Both the position numbers and the translations under genes were made by a program. Shown here one piece after another: positions 31,730 through 42,974 of a DNA stretch of 64,000 nucleotides. The stretch covers positions 12,258,023-12,322,022 of the forward strand of contig CM067522.1 in the NCBI GenBank assembly GCA_034509495.1. The letters are read 5' to 3'. The notes below the pieces were generated by a model. The model ran no database searches. It worked only from the letters and a program-made list of their open reading frames with translations, and was not told the DNA's origin. How positions within the stretch are numbered: position 1 is the stretch's first letter; the number at the start of each line of letters is the position of its first letter. The DNA is from Acestrorhynchus altus (lineage: Eukaryota; Chordata; Actinopteri; Characiformes; Acestrorhynchidae).

Positions 31730-34198
31730 TCATACACAGCAGCAGAGGGTGTAGCAGTTAAGTTTCGCGGCATTGCGCCCCGTCCCTGCATAGCGGTTCT
31801 TCTTGGGTAGCAGCAGTACAAAGGACACAGCCAATGACAAGTGGTAAAAACTATGCACGTAAGCATAGTCCCACTCCTGCAGGAACAAAAGTGGAACATT
31901 AGCATGGATTTGTGTAGTCACTGGGTGAGTGGGTTGCTTTGAAAGACAGACAATTGCAAGTGACTGTAGTAAGTGTTACCTCAAAATAGAAGCGAAGCAT
32001 CAAAGCCAAGGCCCCAAAACAGCAACCCGGTCCCACTTGTTGGGTGTACACACTTTTCTCTGGATAAAGGCCCTTCTTTTCCTTCATTTTTTGGAGCTGG
32101 AACATAAATTAACTAATAAGTTCAGTGCTTCAATGGTGATTAAGTGTTTTCAGTGCAGATCCAATGATAAACTATATGGACAAGTACTGGGGCATTACTA
32201 GGTCATTCATTGTTTCTTCTGATATTAAGGGTGTTAAAAGAGTTTATCCTGCTTTTGTTGCAGTAACTGTCTACTGTCCAAGAAGGCTTTCTTCTAGATT
32301 TTGAAGCATTGCTGGGAGGGTTACGTTACAAGCATTAGTTAGCACAGGACGTTGGATAATCACAACCCCACCTCATTCCCAACTCCCAACATAACAAACT
32401 GAAAGAATGTTCCTATCTTAACTCATCGTTGATGTAATCAGTGAGTAATCAAGCTTGGAAAACAGCCAAAATTCACCATTTTCCAACTTACAAATCCCAG
32501 TTTAAATGCCAAAGGAGCCATTCAGTGCATGTTTACTGCTCTGTCCACGTGTACATGCTCAACCTGCATGCAGACTATGACTGATCAGCGAGGGGAGGGC
32601 TATCCTAAATACTGATACATACCTAAAGTACAAAAATAGTAAAGGACATTGAGGTTTGTTTTTTTTTTTTTTTTTGGACATTTCAAAATAAAAGTATTCT
32701 CTTCAAGTATTTTGAAGAACCTAATTATTACAAATAACTCATCAAAACTCATTTTTAACAATCTGGATTAATTTCCAACAGTATTTCTGAGATATAAAGT
32801 GGTTTCAGAAAGTCTTTACAACAAAATAAAATGGACAAGGCTAGGATCTCCTGAAAATATCTGACCTGCTACTGTCTCCTACAAATACTTATAAGTATTA
32901 TAATTATTGGCCAAGGGTTCTGAAGATTAAAGTAGCTGAATGCATTCATTAGAAGGGGGGTCCACAAACATTTGGACATATATATGCTCATGAAGATAGC
33001 TGTTTATACATGGTACTATATTTCTGAGATCAAGACCAGTTGATGAGCAGCATCAGCAATTATTTCTGAATCTCACCCATTTGACTGTGATCATCAGCAC
33101 AGCTGTGCCGATGGGGCCGGAGTAGATCCCATAGCCCCAGCGGTCCTGGTATATCCTCACAGCCGAAGTGAGCACTCCAAACATGGTGAGCGTTGAGCGT
33201 TTGGGCTCGTCAAAATCCCCCAGTGCTGGATGAGAGCGGAACAGGAGAAAATGAGTACACTCTTCACACGACATGCTGGAATCCCAGACATAAACAGATG
33301 TCATATTGTTAGTATGACTCCCAAAAATTAATATTCAACTGTCTTCTGCAACAACAAGGGTTTGCCACATTCTGGAGGACTGTGCAACTTTTGGGTTTTT
33401 AGAAAGGATTACTGTAGGAACGTTGCACGTGTCCAGATTCACGCATCCAATTTGAAAAGCTCAATTCTGGGCTGGATTTTAATCTATTTTTATAGGAATT
33501 GCAGTGCTTAAAAAGAACGTTCGGTAGGATTTATGTCATAGAACACTTTTATTTACCTAATAATGTCACCCATATAGAGATAGATGTACCATACACGCTG
33601 AAGTACTCCAAAATTTCGTACTTCATGAAGCACAGAATGGACAAGCCTGGTCCATCACATGCGTGATAGATCTAAAATGTGAAGAGAGGGAGAATTGCTG
33701 TTCACATTCACAGCAAACCACCATAAAAAAAAGTAAAGCTGTGTATATTAGATTGCTCGACATAATGCAATATCAACACATAGAAAAACTACACATAACA
33801 AAGTACCAATAGCACCTAATAAAGTAACAATCTATCATAAACAAATTGTTAAATCTCTATTTAATCAAACAAACCTCAAGAACATGTTGAACGTGACTAA
33901 AAAGTCAAAACCCCTTAAATGGTCAGTGGCCCACCAATGGGCCCAAAATAATATTACATAAAGTGATATAATACTTCTATAATATAATAATTTTGGGTTA
34001 TTAATTATGTACTAATATTAACCAGTAAACAAGCCATGCAACACTAGACTGTAGGCATCTTACCGATGTGAAGAACATGGTAAAGAAGTAAACCATGGCC
34101 TCCATGTGGAAGCCTCTCTTGGCAGCCACACTGGCTGCAGGCAAAAACACCAAACTGCTTATAGTAGGCAGCAACATCTTGGCAATAAGCGCTCCCAT
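31730..34198 (-). CDS. mymk: Myomaker (TMEM8C), myoblast fusion membrane protein, 5 exons, 220 aa
   Basis: Exons in transcript order: 34198-34064, 33671-33557, 33225-33077, 32096-31980, 31876-31730. They total 663 bp, all in phase, with TGA at 31732-31730. The protein starts MGALIAKMLLPTISSL and ends in the cysteine-rich tail NCYTLCCCV. It keeps the family's hallmark stretches: AAKRGFHMEAMVYFFTM, the YHACDGPG segment, GDFDEPKR, GYGIYSGPIGTAV, KEKKGLYPEKSVYTQQVGPG, WDYAYVHSFYH and LLPKKNRYAGTGRN. Myomaker is a seven-helix plasma-membrane protein needed on both partners for hemifusion of myoblasts; the C-terminal cysteines are lipid-modified in the mouse protein. The chosen ATG is the conserved start; the frame is open further upstream but has no ATG there. 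The gene is intact, and its upstream region carries muscle-type E-boxes. It lies between ttc16 and adamtsl2. Confidence 0.98.
32545..32690. repeat. Dispersed repeat, copy 3 (family G)
   Basis: Shares aacctgcatgcagactatg and tgactgatcagcg with the other two copies, and ends near a 17-base T tract at 32659-32675. Confidence 0.5.
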
Positions 34199-34350
34199 TT
34201 TTCTCCTGATATTAGGCAACCAGCAGATCTCTGAAACCAAGTGAAGAACACGTAGGAGACCCCCAGCTTGTGTCTTCCCAAGTCCAAAGATTTGGAGATG
34301 TGACAGAGCGAGTGGGGAGTTGTCCTTTGGCTTACTCAATCACAAGCCTA

Positions 34351-34454
34351 CAGCTGGCCCTTTGGAGGACCTTTAAAGTTTAAATGGCTCAGAGAGCCAC
34401 AGAGGGGGCATGTGGCCTGTGATCAGCAGGACAGCTGTCCACATGCAGCAGTTG
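34351..34454 (-). promoter_or_regulatory. mymk upstream E-box cluster with TATA-like element
   Basis: Upstream of the mymk start there are CAGCTG at 34351-34356, CATGTG at 34409-34414, CAGCTG inside the 12-bp palindrome ggacagctgtcc at 34430-34441, and CAGTTG at 34449-34454. A TATA-like TTTAAA pair lies at 34372-34384. CAGCTG is the preferred MyoD/myogenin E-box, and MyoD/myogenin activation of myomaker through proximal E-boxes is established in mouse. The region is about 150-260 bp from the start codon. Confidence 0.55.
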
Positions 34455-36344
34455 TAGAGGGTGTGTAGTCACTGCCTTGTCACACATTTTTGAGATTGTA
34501 GAAAGTGCAGACTCGAACGTTGGGGCAAGTCCATTTTTACAGACTTTACAGATGTATAATACTTATAATATCTTAAGTGTGGAGACTTCACCCATGAACT
34601 GTCTGCCAAAATATTCCAAGGCTACCTCATGGTTGGGTGTGAACTGCAAAATTGAATTCTTTGAAATATGTTTTTTCTTCTTTGTTGGTCAGTCTGGGCA
34701 GCAGTGTGTTGAGTCTTAGTCGTGTTGTTCCTTATGGGTGAATCGATCCTCAGCAGTGGCTGTAGAAACAACTGTCTCTTTCAGGTTATTGACGTTGGCC
34801 TCGCATGAGGAATCTGCAGTACCTGTATGCGTCACTGCTGCCCTCTTGACGTGAATGTGGTTCGGAGGGCTGAAAGAATGCGATTGGTTTAGGGAAGCAA
34901 GAAGGCAGAGGTGCGGTGTCAGAGAGCATCCAGAGTGTTGTGAACTTCAGTGGACCTTCAGACACCTGAAAATGAAATGTTCATACACAGTATTGTACCT
35001 GTCCAGGTTCAGTATGGTTGAATCAGCTCAATATGCCATACTGTCTACAGTGTCTACAAATGCAGCAGTTAGCTCAAGCTCAGGTTTTACGCTGCATATT
35101 GTTCATATCTTATTCATATTCATGTCTTGCTTATACTCTTAAAAATGGTTCATGTTTGTTTTAGTTAAGAAAATGGTTTAGAACATGGGTCTCCAACCCT
35201 GCTGCTGGAGAGATATCTGCAGACTTCAGGAGTTCTTGATTGGCTGAATGTGTTGTGCTAGATTTGCGTTGGAGCTGAAACCTGCAGACTGATGGAGAAT
35301 GTGCTGTGGCTGGAACCTGTTTGAAAAAAGGTCCATGTAGAACCACAAAGGGTTCTACTATTGTTATGAGGTCAAAACTAAACTTGGGCCAATAGAAAAA
35401 CCATTTTGGTGCCCTTTCTCAAAAAAGTTTTCTATAGAAGCCCAACAAATTCTACAAAGGTTTGAAGAACCCTTTCACCCTACAACCATTTTCCATACTA
35501 AAGAACCCTTGAAGATCCCTCATGTTTAAGTGTGTAGCTTTGCACTCTTCTGCAGCTCCAATTGCTTTATTTTAAAGCCAATGTTACCATATATAACTTC
35601 AATTAGAATGAAGAGTCCTTACTTTGTAGTTTCTCTTGAGTGAGAGTCCAACTACAGGCCTAGGGGCTGTTCACAGTTGCCCTCTACCCTCAGCTGTCAC
35701 ACCTGCCTTCAGGACACAAAGAGTGCAGTGTTGCAAGGGTGGACGGCCCACGCCTCACATTCTCTAAGTGACTTTGTAAATCTATCCCTCAAGAAAGCAG
35801 AGAAAATGCCAGACACAGGCTTGGATTGCAGGCCTACTGGTAGGACTGCACTGTTTTGCCCCAGTCAGTGTCCCCTCTTTTCTGGGATTGGAATGAGGAG
35901 AATGGCCTGGTGCTGACTGGGGTTGTAGGTGACATGCTGAAAATGTCATTACTTTCACTGTCCATGTTTGGAAAAAAAATGTCTCATTAGAGGCGTTTTG
36001 AGGAGTTTTAGAGGAATTCTGCCTCTACAAGCCCACTTCTATAAAGTCTAGGATTCAAGAGTTTTAATCAGGTTACTGTCATGATTTCAGACCAGATTTT
36101 CTACATCAATCCTGAAGTCAGAAGATTACTGCTGATATAAATAATCTGATACAAGACTCTGTCCTGGAAACCCAGAAAACCTTAGATCTAAAAGTGTACT
36201 TTAACAAATTTGTCCTAAAGGTGTCATATCATACATTTATTAAGCATTTTGGTTTTTAGAATTAATAGTATGTGACTTGGAGGTGAAAAATGCTCAGATA
36301 TGGTTTATAAGCCCATTTACAACATTGTAAGTTAACCTACTAAA

Positions 36345-36550
36345 TATTGTGGTGAGCAGGCTCCGAGTTGTTCAGCAATCTTATGTGCTAGCACTAAGAT
36401 CCGAGAATCGCAGGTTTAAGCCCAAATGCAGCAGTCCAAAAAGAAGTGGTGGCTGCCTTTACATGTATCAGAGGAAGGATTTGCTCGTCTTCACCCTCCA
36501 AGTATTGGAAGCATTGTATGTGATAGGGGAGAGTACTAATTTTGGGTAAC
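36345..36550 (+). mobile_element. tRNA-derived SINE (truncated)
   Basis: tRNA-like head with gctagcactaagatc and a B-box-like aggtttaagcc, then a tail with cgtcttcaccctccaagta that is also found in the copy at 37060-37385. The middle of the body is missing. Confidence 0.55.
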
Positions 36551-37059
36551 TGGCACAACATTTGGAAAATGTTTATTTTAAATTAAATATATATATAGAT
36601 TAACTTCAATGAATCAAAGCTTTGTTGAGCAGATGAAACACACTGACAGAACTATCTTGTGTTAGTGCTGGTGTGAATACTGCAGTACACAGACAGCATA
36701 GCATCACACTTGCTCTTACAGCCTTCGGTACTGAAACCAGGCAGCCAACTGTTATATAGAATGCAAATGCATATGTAAGAGATGGTAGCTTAGGAGGATC
36801 GATTTCATAATGACAGGGAGTAAGTGGGGAAAGACACACCCAGCATGCAAATCGATGATGCCAGGAGCCAATGGGAAAAGTTACACCCACACACAACAAT
36901 GATTCATTTAATTAAGGCAAGAAGTTGCCTCAAAGTTTTTAAGTTAGGTGAACTTACTCAGAAATGATTCAGAATACCGTTAGAGTAGGTAACTGTAGAT
37001 ATACTGTTATTTTACTTACATATCTTTATCATTGATGCTTTATCTAAACTAAATTTTAC

Positions 37060-37385
37060 TCCAGTTTTCCAACCAAATCAACCCTTTAGGACTCTCCCCC
37101 ATTGCTCCCAACACTATGAGGGTGAAGACAAGCACTTGCCACTTTTCAAACCTTGCTGTGAAGCCAACGCGGTACCCAGTTCTGATACAGTGGCTAACAG
37201 ATTCCTGTGCTGACCAGCATTGCACTGACTGTGAGGTGGGGAGAGAGTGCCATCTACCCACCAAGAGAGAGCATGGCAATTTTGCTCTCTCAGGCTCCGG
37301 CTGCCGATGGCAAGCAGCATGAGCCAGGATTCGTGATGGCAATCCTCGATTCATAGTGCTAGTGCATTAGACCCCTGAGTCATTC
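37060..37385 (-). mobile_element. tRNA-derived SINE
   Basis: On the minus strand it starts with ggggtctaatgcactagcac and a B-box-like cacgaatcctgg. It then matches the body of the 3243-3565 copy (tcatgctgcttgccatcgg, gtcagcacaggaatctg) and the tail of the 36345 copy. Confidence 0.65.
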
Positions 37386-38087
37386 AAAGCCAAACTCTGG
37401 TCACTTCTATTTGTAAAAGATTTTTCATTAAGGAACAAAGAAATCTGATTATGGTGACAGAAGTACAAATTTTCTGAAAGCAGAACTGAAACCTGTAGCT
37501 GTTTCTGGTAAGTCTATTAAAGCAGTTGTTGCTTTGCTGGTCCAAGGTATGTATTTTTATATTCTCCTGCAATGGCTGTGGCAAATGACCAAAGGCTACC
37601 ACATATTTGTTTGGCTGCTGCTGATATTTTAGTCACAGAATAAACTTCCTGGATGATTTTCCTGGAGGATATTTAATGTGGCCTAAATGCTCGGCTCAAA
37701 CCTTTGCAAGCCTTCTTTCCTTAACACTGACAAAATGAATACAAATCTCTATAAAGCTATTCTTGAAAGTGCTCACTTACACCTCCAAACACAAACTGTT
37801 TTTTCGGAGGTACTGGCTTAGCTTGAAGCAGGGTCCACTGTGGAGCCCTAACAGACACAGTACAGTTGCATTTCTCACAACACTCTCTCATGTGAGAGGA
37901 ATAGTTGTTTTGCTTGGAAGGTCAGTGGATGCATTCATGTGTGGTACATTAGACAGGATTACAACAGCAGGTCAGAATGTGCCCCATTGATTCTTACCCA
38001 CACATTCCCTATCAGGGCAGTTATCAAACAGCCCTTAACAATTACCTATATTAGAATTCTGTAAGATTAAATGGGAAATTAAAAAAT

Positions 38088-38089
<2 letters not shown>

Positions 38090-38142
<53 letters not shown>
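38090..38142. repeat. (CA)26 microsatellite
   Basis: Uninterrupted CA dinucleotides, 142 bp from a second tract of similar length. Confidence 0.95.
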
Positions 38143-38144
<2 letters not shown>

Positions 38145-38280
38145 TTCTGTATTCAACACATACACTTTGCATTTGGGGGAGGGGGACTTTTTTGTATTTC
38201 CTGTGGTGTGTTTATAACCAATATGTCTCAAGAACATTTTTCCCACACAACACCTCACTTTCAAAAGCTTGGAGAGTTCC

Positions 38281-38284
<4 letters not shown>

Positions 38285-38337
<53 letters not shown>
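38285..38337. repeat. (CA)26 microsatellite
   Basis: Uninterrupted CA dinucleotides in the same orientation as the tract at 38090-38142. Confidence 0.95.
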
Positions 38338-38339
<2 letters not shown>

Positions 38340-38814
38340 TCACACAGTTCCACTGTTTGCTGCCTCGTAATTTGGGGGTTTTTAAAGAGCGGCCGTTCCT
38401 CCAGACTTGCAGACTTTGCAAATCTCCTGAACTATGTCTATCACCATACAGATCTGCGGTCTGAGAGCGGTGCTTGATTGAGCTTTTAGTGTAGCAGAGC
38501 GTCCCTAATGCACAGAGCAGACGCATGGGCAGCCGAGAGAACATGTGGTCTTTAAATGCACGCGTCTCACACGCAGGCACGGTGGTCTCAGCTATCTGCC
38601 TCAGCTGGCCAAGCCCTGTCTCCCTCTCTTATGCTCTTTATTTTGTCCTGTGTAGGTGTACACATGAAATGTTCCTCATTATATTTCTCGATTTTCTCCA
38701 GGACCACTTCATTGTTAGGGTAGTTATTACAGCTTAGGTAGAACATTGTCTTCTAATTGACTGCTTTCGTCTCCCTGTTATCCTTCAACTCGTCTTTGAA
38801 ACTCTTGGTCTGTG

Positions 38815-39110
38815 GCCATTTTTTTTTTGTCCAATTACCCAGCCCCATTAGGGCTCTGCCCTATCACACATGATGCGCCCAACACCAGGAGGCCTCTTTT
38901 TGAACTGCTGCCATTGCGTCATTGCTTGGCAGCTAACGTGTTTGGAGGAAAGCAACAGGTCCCCAGTTCTGCTAATAGACACCTGAACCAAACAGCATTT
39001 CTGGTGGGTAGAGAGCACTATCTACCCACCCAGAGAGAGCAAGGCCAATTGCAGCATGACCCAGGATTTGAATTGGTGATCCTTGGATCATAGTACCAGT
39101 GCATTAGATA
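38815..39110 (-). mobile_element. tRNA-derived SINE
   Basis: On the minus strand: ctaatgcactggtactatg, B-box-like aattcaaatcctgg, then the shared body with gggtgggtagatagtgctct. It ends at a short A run on that strand (T run at 38820-38828), as expected for a SINE tail. Confidence 0.65.
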
Positions 39111-39639
39111 AAAAAAGGGGGTCCAGGAGGTTCTATGAGCAGTGTCGTAGAAGAATCAAAAACGGAGCCACACTAAATTTCCATAGGGCACCATTAATAA
39201 TGTCTACAACTCTATTCCAGCATATTTGGCATCTTGCATTATATGCCGTACCGAGAGACACTACTTCTGTATGTGTAGCTCAATAAACATTGCCCATTTT
39301 AGCCTACATTTTTAATTATTTAGTTTCCCTGGTAACCTTTATCTACCTTCTGAACAGCATTACAATCTTTTTTGTATGATGAATGTCTACAAACAACATG
39401 GTTCTTTATGGAAATGGTTCTTCTGCGGCACTGGTAAGAGCTATATAGTAACTGATCTTCTAATATCCAAGATCTAAAGCTTTGAGTATCTAAATCCTTA
39501 TGGTTTCTTTTAGGGTTTAAGAAGTTTAAGGTATAATGAAAGTTCTCTCCACAGCCAATGCCACACAATAGCCACAGCGAGTGGTAGCATACAGCAGGAT
39601 GAGACAGTAAATGTTAGGAGGAGGCTGAGAAGAGCTTGA

Positions 39640-40194
39640 TATGTGACTGAAAGACGAAGGGGTGGGGGGGGTGATGTGCTGGGCTGCTGTGATGCAGAGG
39701 GGTGCTGGAGGGGCAGGGGAAAAGGAGGAGGAGGAGGGTGGGGGTTGCTCTGTGGGAAACGACGACTTCCTCCCTGTCTGTCTGTGAGCCGAGCCCAGTC
39801 GACAGCAGTCTGGCTGGGGCTCCTGGGGCCGAGACTCTGCTCTACAGCTCAGCAGCAGCAACAGCAGCAGCAGCAGCAGCCCTCAATCTTGGCACCAGCT
39901 GAGTGCTTTCACGTGGGCGTTCCCCTAGCACTGCCACTCTCTTCCTGCTGGGCCAGAGCAGAGCAGAGCAAGCAGGCGGGTGGGTTGGTAGGTTGGTGGG
40001 TGGGTGGATGGATGGGAGGGATGGAGGGGTGAGGGGGTGGGGGGGTTAAGAGGAGGGATGCAGAAGTACACCTTACCCTCCTTGCAAGACACATCCTCAG
40101 AGCACACCATTACTAACCACCACTGCCACTGCCACCAGCACCACCCACACTGCCCAGCCACCACTCTGCTCCACTACAGCCACAAGGACTGCAG
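39640..40194 (+). promoter_or_regulatory. GC-rich candidate promoter and untranslated first exon of adamtsl2
   Basis: This ~550 bp block is much richer in G+C than its surroundings and ends at a good donor (CTGCAG followed by gtaagg at 40195). It contains purine-rich G runs (39643-39745, 39976-40046) and a CAG/CAA tract (39848-39880). The adamtsl2 coding start at 42975 is preceded by a clear acceptor (cgcccctcag), so an upstream untranslated exon must exist, and this is the best candidate in the 9 kb upstream. A second GC-rich stretch at 42085-42420 is an alternative. No transcript evidence. Confidence 0.4.
39848..39880. repeat. CAG/CAA trinucleotide repeat
   Basis: About 11 near-perfect CAG units with one CAA interruption lie within the GC-rich block, probably in an untranslated region. 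Confidence 0.85.
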
Positions 40195-42974
40195 GTAAGG
40201 ATATGGGTAAATATTTGTTGACTGTGTGTTAGTGTGGTATGGGTTGTGTGTGTGTGTGTGTGTGTCCTTGTACTTTAATATTGCAACTTTTTCAAGAAGG
40301 GATGGTCAAGCCAGACAGAGCAGACACTTGTTCCACAGCAAAACAAACCCAAACAAACAATGTTGACTTTTCTGCTATGCTGATGTAAAGCACTGGATTG
40401 GAGAAGGAATTTATTTAGAGGAGATGTTTGGGCAGGTTGCGGGGAAATATTGCAAGTTTAATGATAACACCACTGGATTGTTAAGTCAATCCATTTTTCT
40501 ACCACTAAGAAATGACATATACTCCAACATTCCACTGTATACAGAAAGTATGTGGGTAGTATGTGATGACTTATAGTCCACCACTTCTAGTAAACTAATT
40601 TGAAGTTCTAGTTTAAGCACGAGCTCAGATATCACTGCTAAAATAAAAGTTAATATACTGCCTGCACTTCCACTTCCAAGTATGCTCCACATACTGAACT
40701 AAATATCCAGTCCTGAAAGATGTTCTCCTTATTCTCCATGGAATCGAATGGGTAGTTTTGATGATTTGTAAGTCAAGAGAGCAATCAATCTGATGTTATG
40801 TTACCTAGCTGCTTCTGTCTTCAATAAATCAGTCAGCATGAGGAATGGCAGAGGGCAACCACAAGACATCAGGGAGCACTCTGGGATGGACAACATCCAA
40901 TGCAATCAAATATGAAATCTGCAGGTAACACATTTCAGGAATGGGCTTTAAAAGGTGTACAGATGTTGAGGGCAAAGCAGGTCACGCTGCTGAAATGCAT
41001 CCTGTTCATAGAATATCTTGAGTGTAGTAAATGTGACCAGTTCATGAGCACAGTGCTTTGGGATGCTTGGATGACGTTTGTTGAATCAGGGACGTGACCC
41101 CAATACACAGGGTCAGGGTATTCCAGGACAATGGGTGAAAAGGGTTAGAAAGGGCTTCTATGCCATAGTGGCTGTGGCCGAAATGGTTCCCTGTTTCCTC
41201 ATTAGTATCATGCTATATAGGGTTAGACTACTTAGTAGATGGTTTAGTTAGTTATCTATATGAGAAAACATCGTCAGCTCCATTCGTTCTACTGTGTTGT
41301 TCAGTAACGAGACTCACAGTTGCTTTCTTGTCCATATTCAGCTCATGTACTGAGCTACAATTGTAACTGTTCCAGTGAATTACCAGTGAATTGTGGGAGA
41401 TTATAATGCCCTCAAAATCACGTACGAATTCCACTTTACAGTTTGGACACTGGCTGAAAATGGCTGATGTACTCATTACCATCCTTACCATGTAACTAGG
41501 ACTTTTTTTCAGTCACAGTCATTGAGTTGCTGCCCCACAAAAAAAGGTAAAAATTAAATGAAACAGCGGAAATGAAAAAACTTGATGCAAGGCTTGTGAG
41601 TGACAGTGACCATTTTTGAGTGTAAAGAACCTTTTAAAGTTTTAAAGTCATTTCATGTAAACGTTATTGTCTAGTTTGTAGGTTCTTCCCAGCCCCACAT
41701 CTTTGATAGAAAAATGCTTCTTGTCTGAAAGATCTGAGAGTGTGAAGAACCTTTAGATTGTTAAAGAACCTTCACATCAAGGGATAATTAACCTTCAAAA
41801 GTTTAATGTCATGGTTCTATATGGAAATGAAAGTGGTTCTTCTATTGAATTGCTCAAAGAACTCTTTGCAACATAATTGCCTCCTCTGCAGTCCAACTCT
41901 GTGATGTGCCAGACCTCTACTGAACTTTTTACTTCTTTCCAAGACTGTATCCTCCACCTGCTGAACAGCAAGCGATAAAAGATCATCCTGTCCATTTCCC
42001 CAGTCAACTTTGAAGCTGCAAATATGAAGAGGTTGCTCTGAAATTAGGAAGTCCAGAGTCTGGTGAGAAGCAGCTCTTACAGAGAAGGATGAGTCTGCTG
42101 TTCCCAACCTCCAAACCAGGGACAGTTCCCCAATCCCCCACCACTCTGGGGGAACTGCCCTGCTGTCTGTCTGCTGCCAGGGAAAGAAAAACACCTCCCG
42201 TTCTCCTCCCCTTTCCCCTAAGCAGAGGCCCTGGGGGGAGGGAGAGGGGGTTAGCCTGTGTTTACTCTCCTCCGTGGCCTGGGAAGCTCAGAGGAGGAAG
42301 GTCTGTCTCAGAGGCCACATGGGCTTGCTGCACTGGGTCTGTGGGAGACGGGTGTTTGGCGAGCTGGCGGCGTTCCAGCTGTGTCTGGGCCGGATAATGA
42401 ACTCCAGGTGTTCCTGTGGGTAGTTTAAGACACCTGTCACTATTATTTAGTGCCAGAAAAAGCCAGACTGCAAACAGAGCTAGACGATCTGTTTGCTTAT
42501 TTTAAGGAGCCAACCTAACACAGGTCTGATGAGGAGACCCCAGATGCAAGCAAGGAGCCAGTGTGAGACTTGAAGACTTTCCTTCAGTCAAGTGTTGTCA
42601 GTGTGCCCGATATCATTCTGGTCAAAGTGGTCTTTCAAGTGAAGGGAGAATTGTAATGGGCCTCTTGTGTGATTAGGTGTGCCAGCTGCAAAATCTATTG
42701 ACCTATAGTTCCTGCAGTTTATCAGCCCCCAGATGTCCCAAGCCAGTGCTAAAATACAGCCAGTGCATCTTGTTTGAGGACACTTTAGGTCAGACTGAAC
42801 ATTTACTGTTTTAGGTCAAACTGAGCATTTTTGCTTCTTGGGTGTGAACTTGCAAAAAGCCATATCCTCTTGCTGGCTTCATGCCGGCTTTGTGCCCTTT
42901 TAACAGACAAATTAACAGACAAAGAGGATTTTCCAGAGGTAATAAAGTTTCCTTCTACCATTTCGCCCCTCAGG
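40195..42974 (+). other. Probable 5' intron or upstream region of adamtsl2
   Basis: No coding exon found. It has a short TG tract (40247-40263), AGAACC-type repeats (about 41620-41880), and a GC-rich C/G-run stretch (42085-42420) that could be an alternative first exon or promoter. Confidence 0.4.

Larger units (their letters stand above)
34455..39639. other. Intergenic region between mymk and adamtsl2
   Basis: No gene was recognised. It holds AGAACC-type repeats (35330-35520), three tRNA-derived SINEs and two long CA microsatellites. mymk and adamtsl2 are divergent, so regulatory DNA for both may be here, but none can be called beyond the mymk E-boxes. Confidence 0.55.

Noticed and set aside
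34199..34339. N-terminal extension of mymk in the same frame
   Set aside because: The frame is open upstream but has no ATG; it begins at TTG, and the conserved protein starts at MGALIAKM. The region carries promoter motifs.
38079..38580. Open frames made of alternating Cys-Val or Thr-His
   Set aside because: They are translations of the CA microsatellites.
39526..40164. Several long open frames on both strands of the GC-rich block (up to 129 codons)
   Set aside because: They are poly-Gly/Arg, poly-Pro/Ser or poly-Gln artefacts of G runs and CAG repeats, typical of GC-rich promoter sequence.
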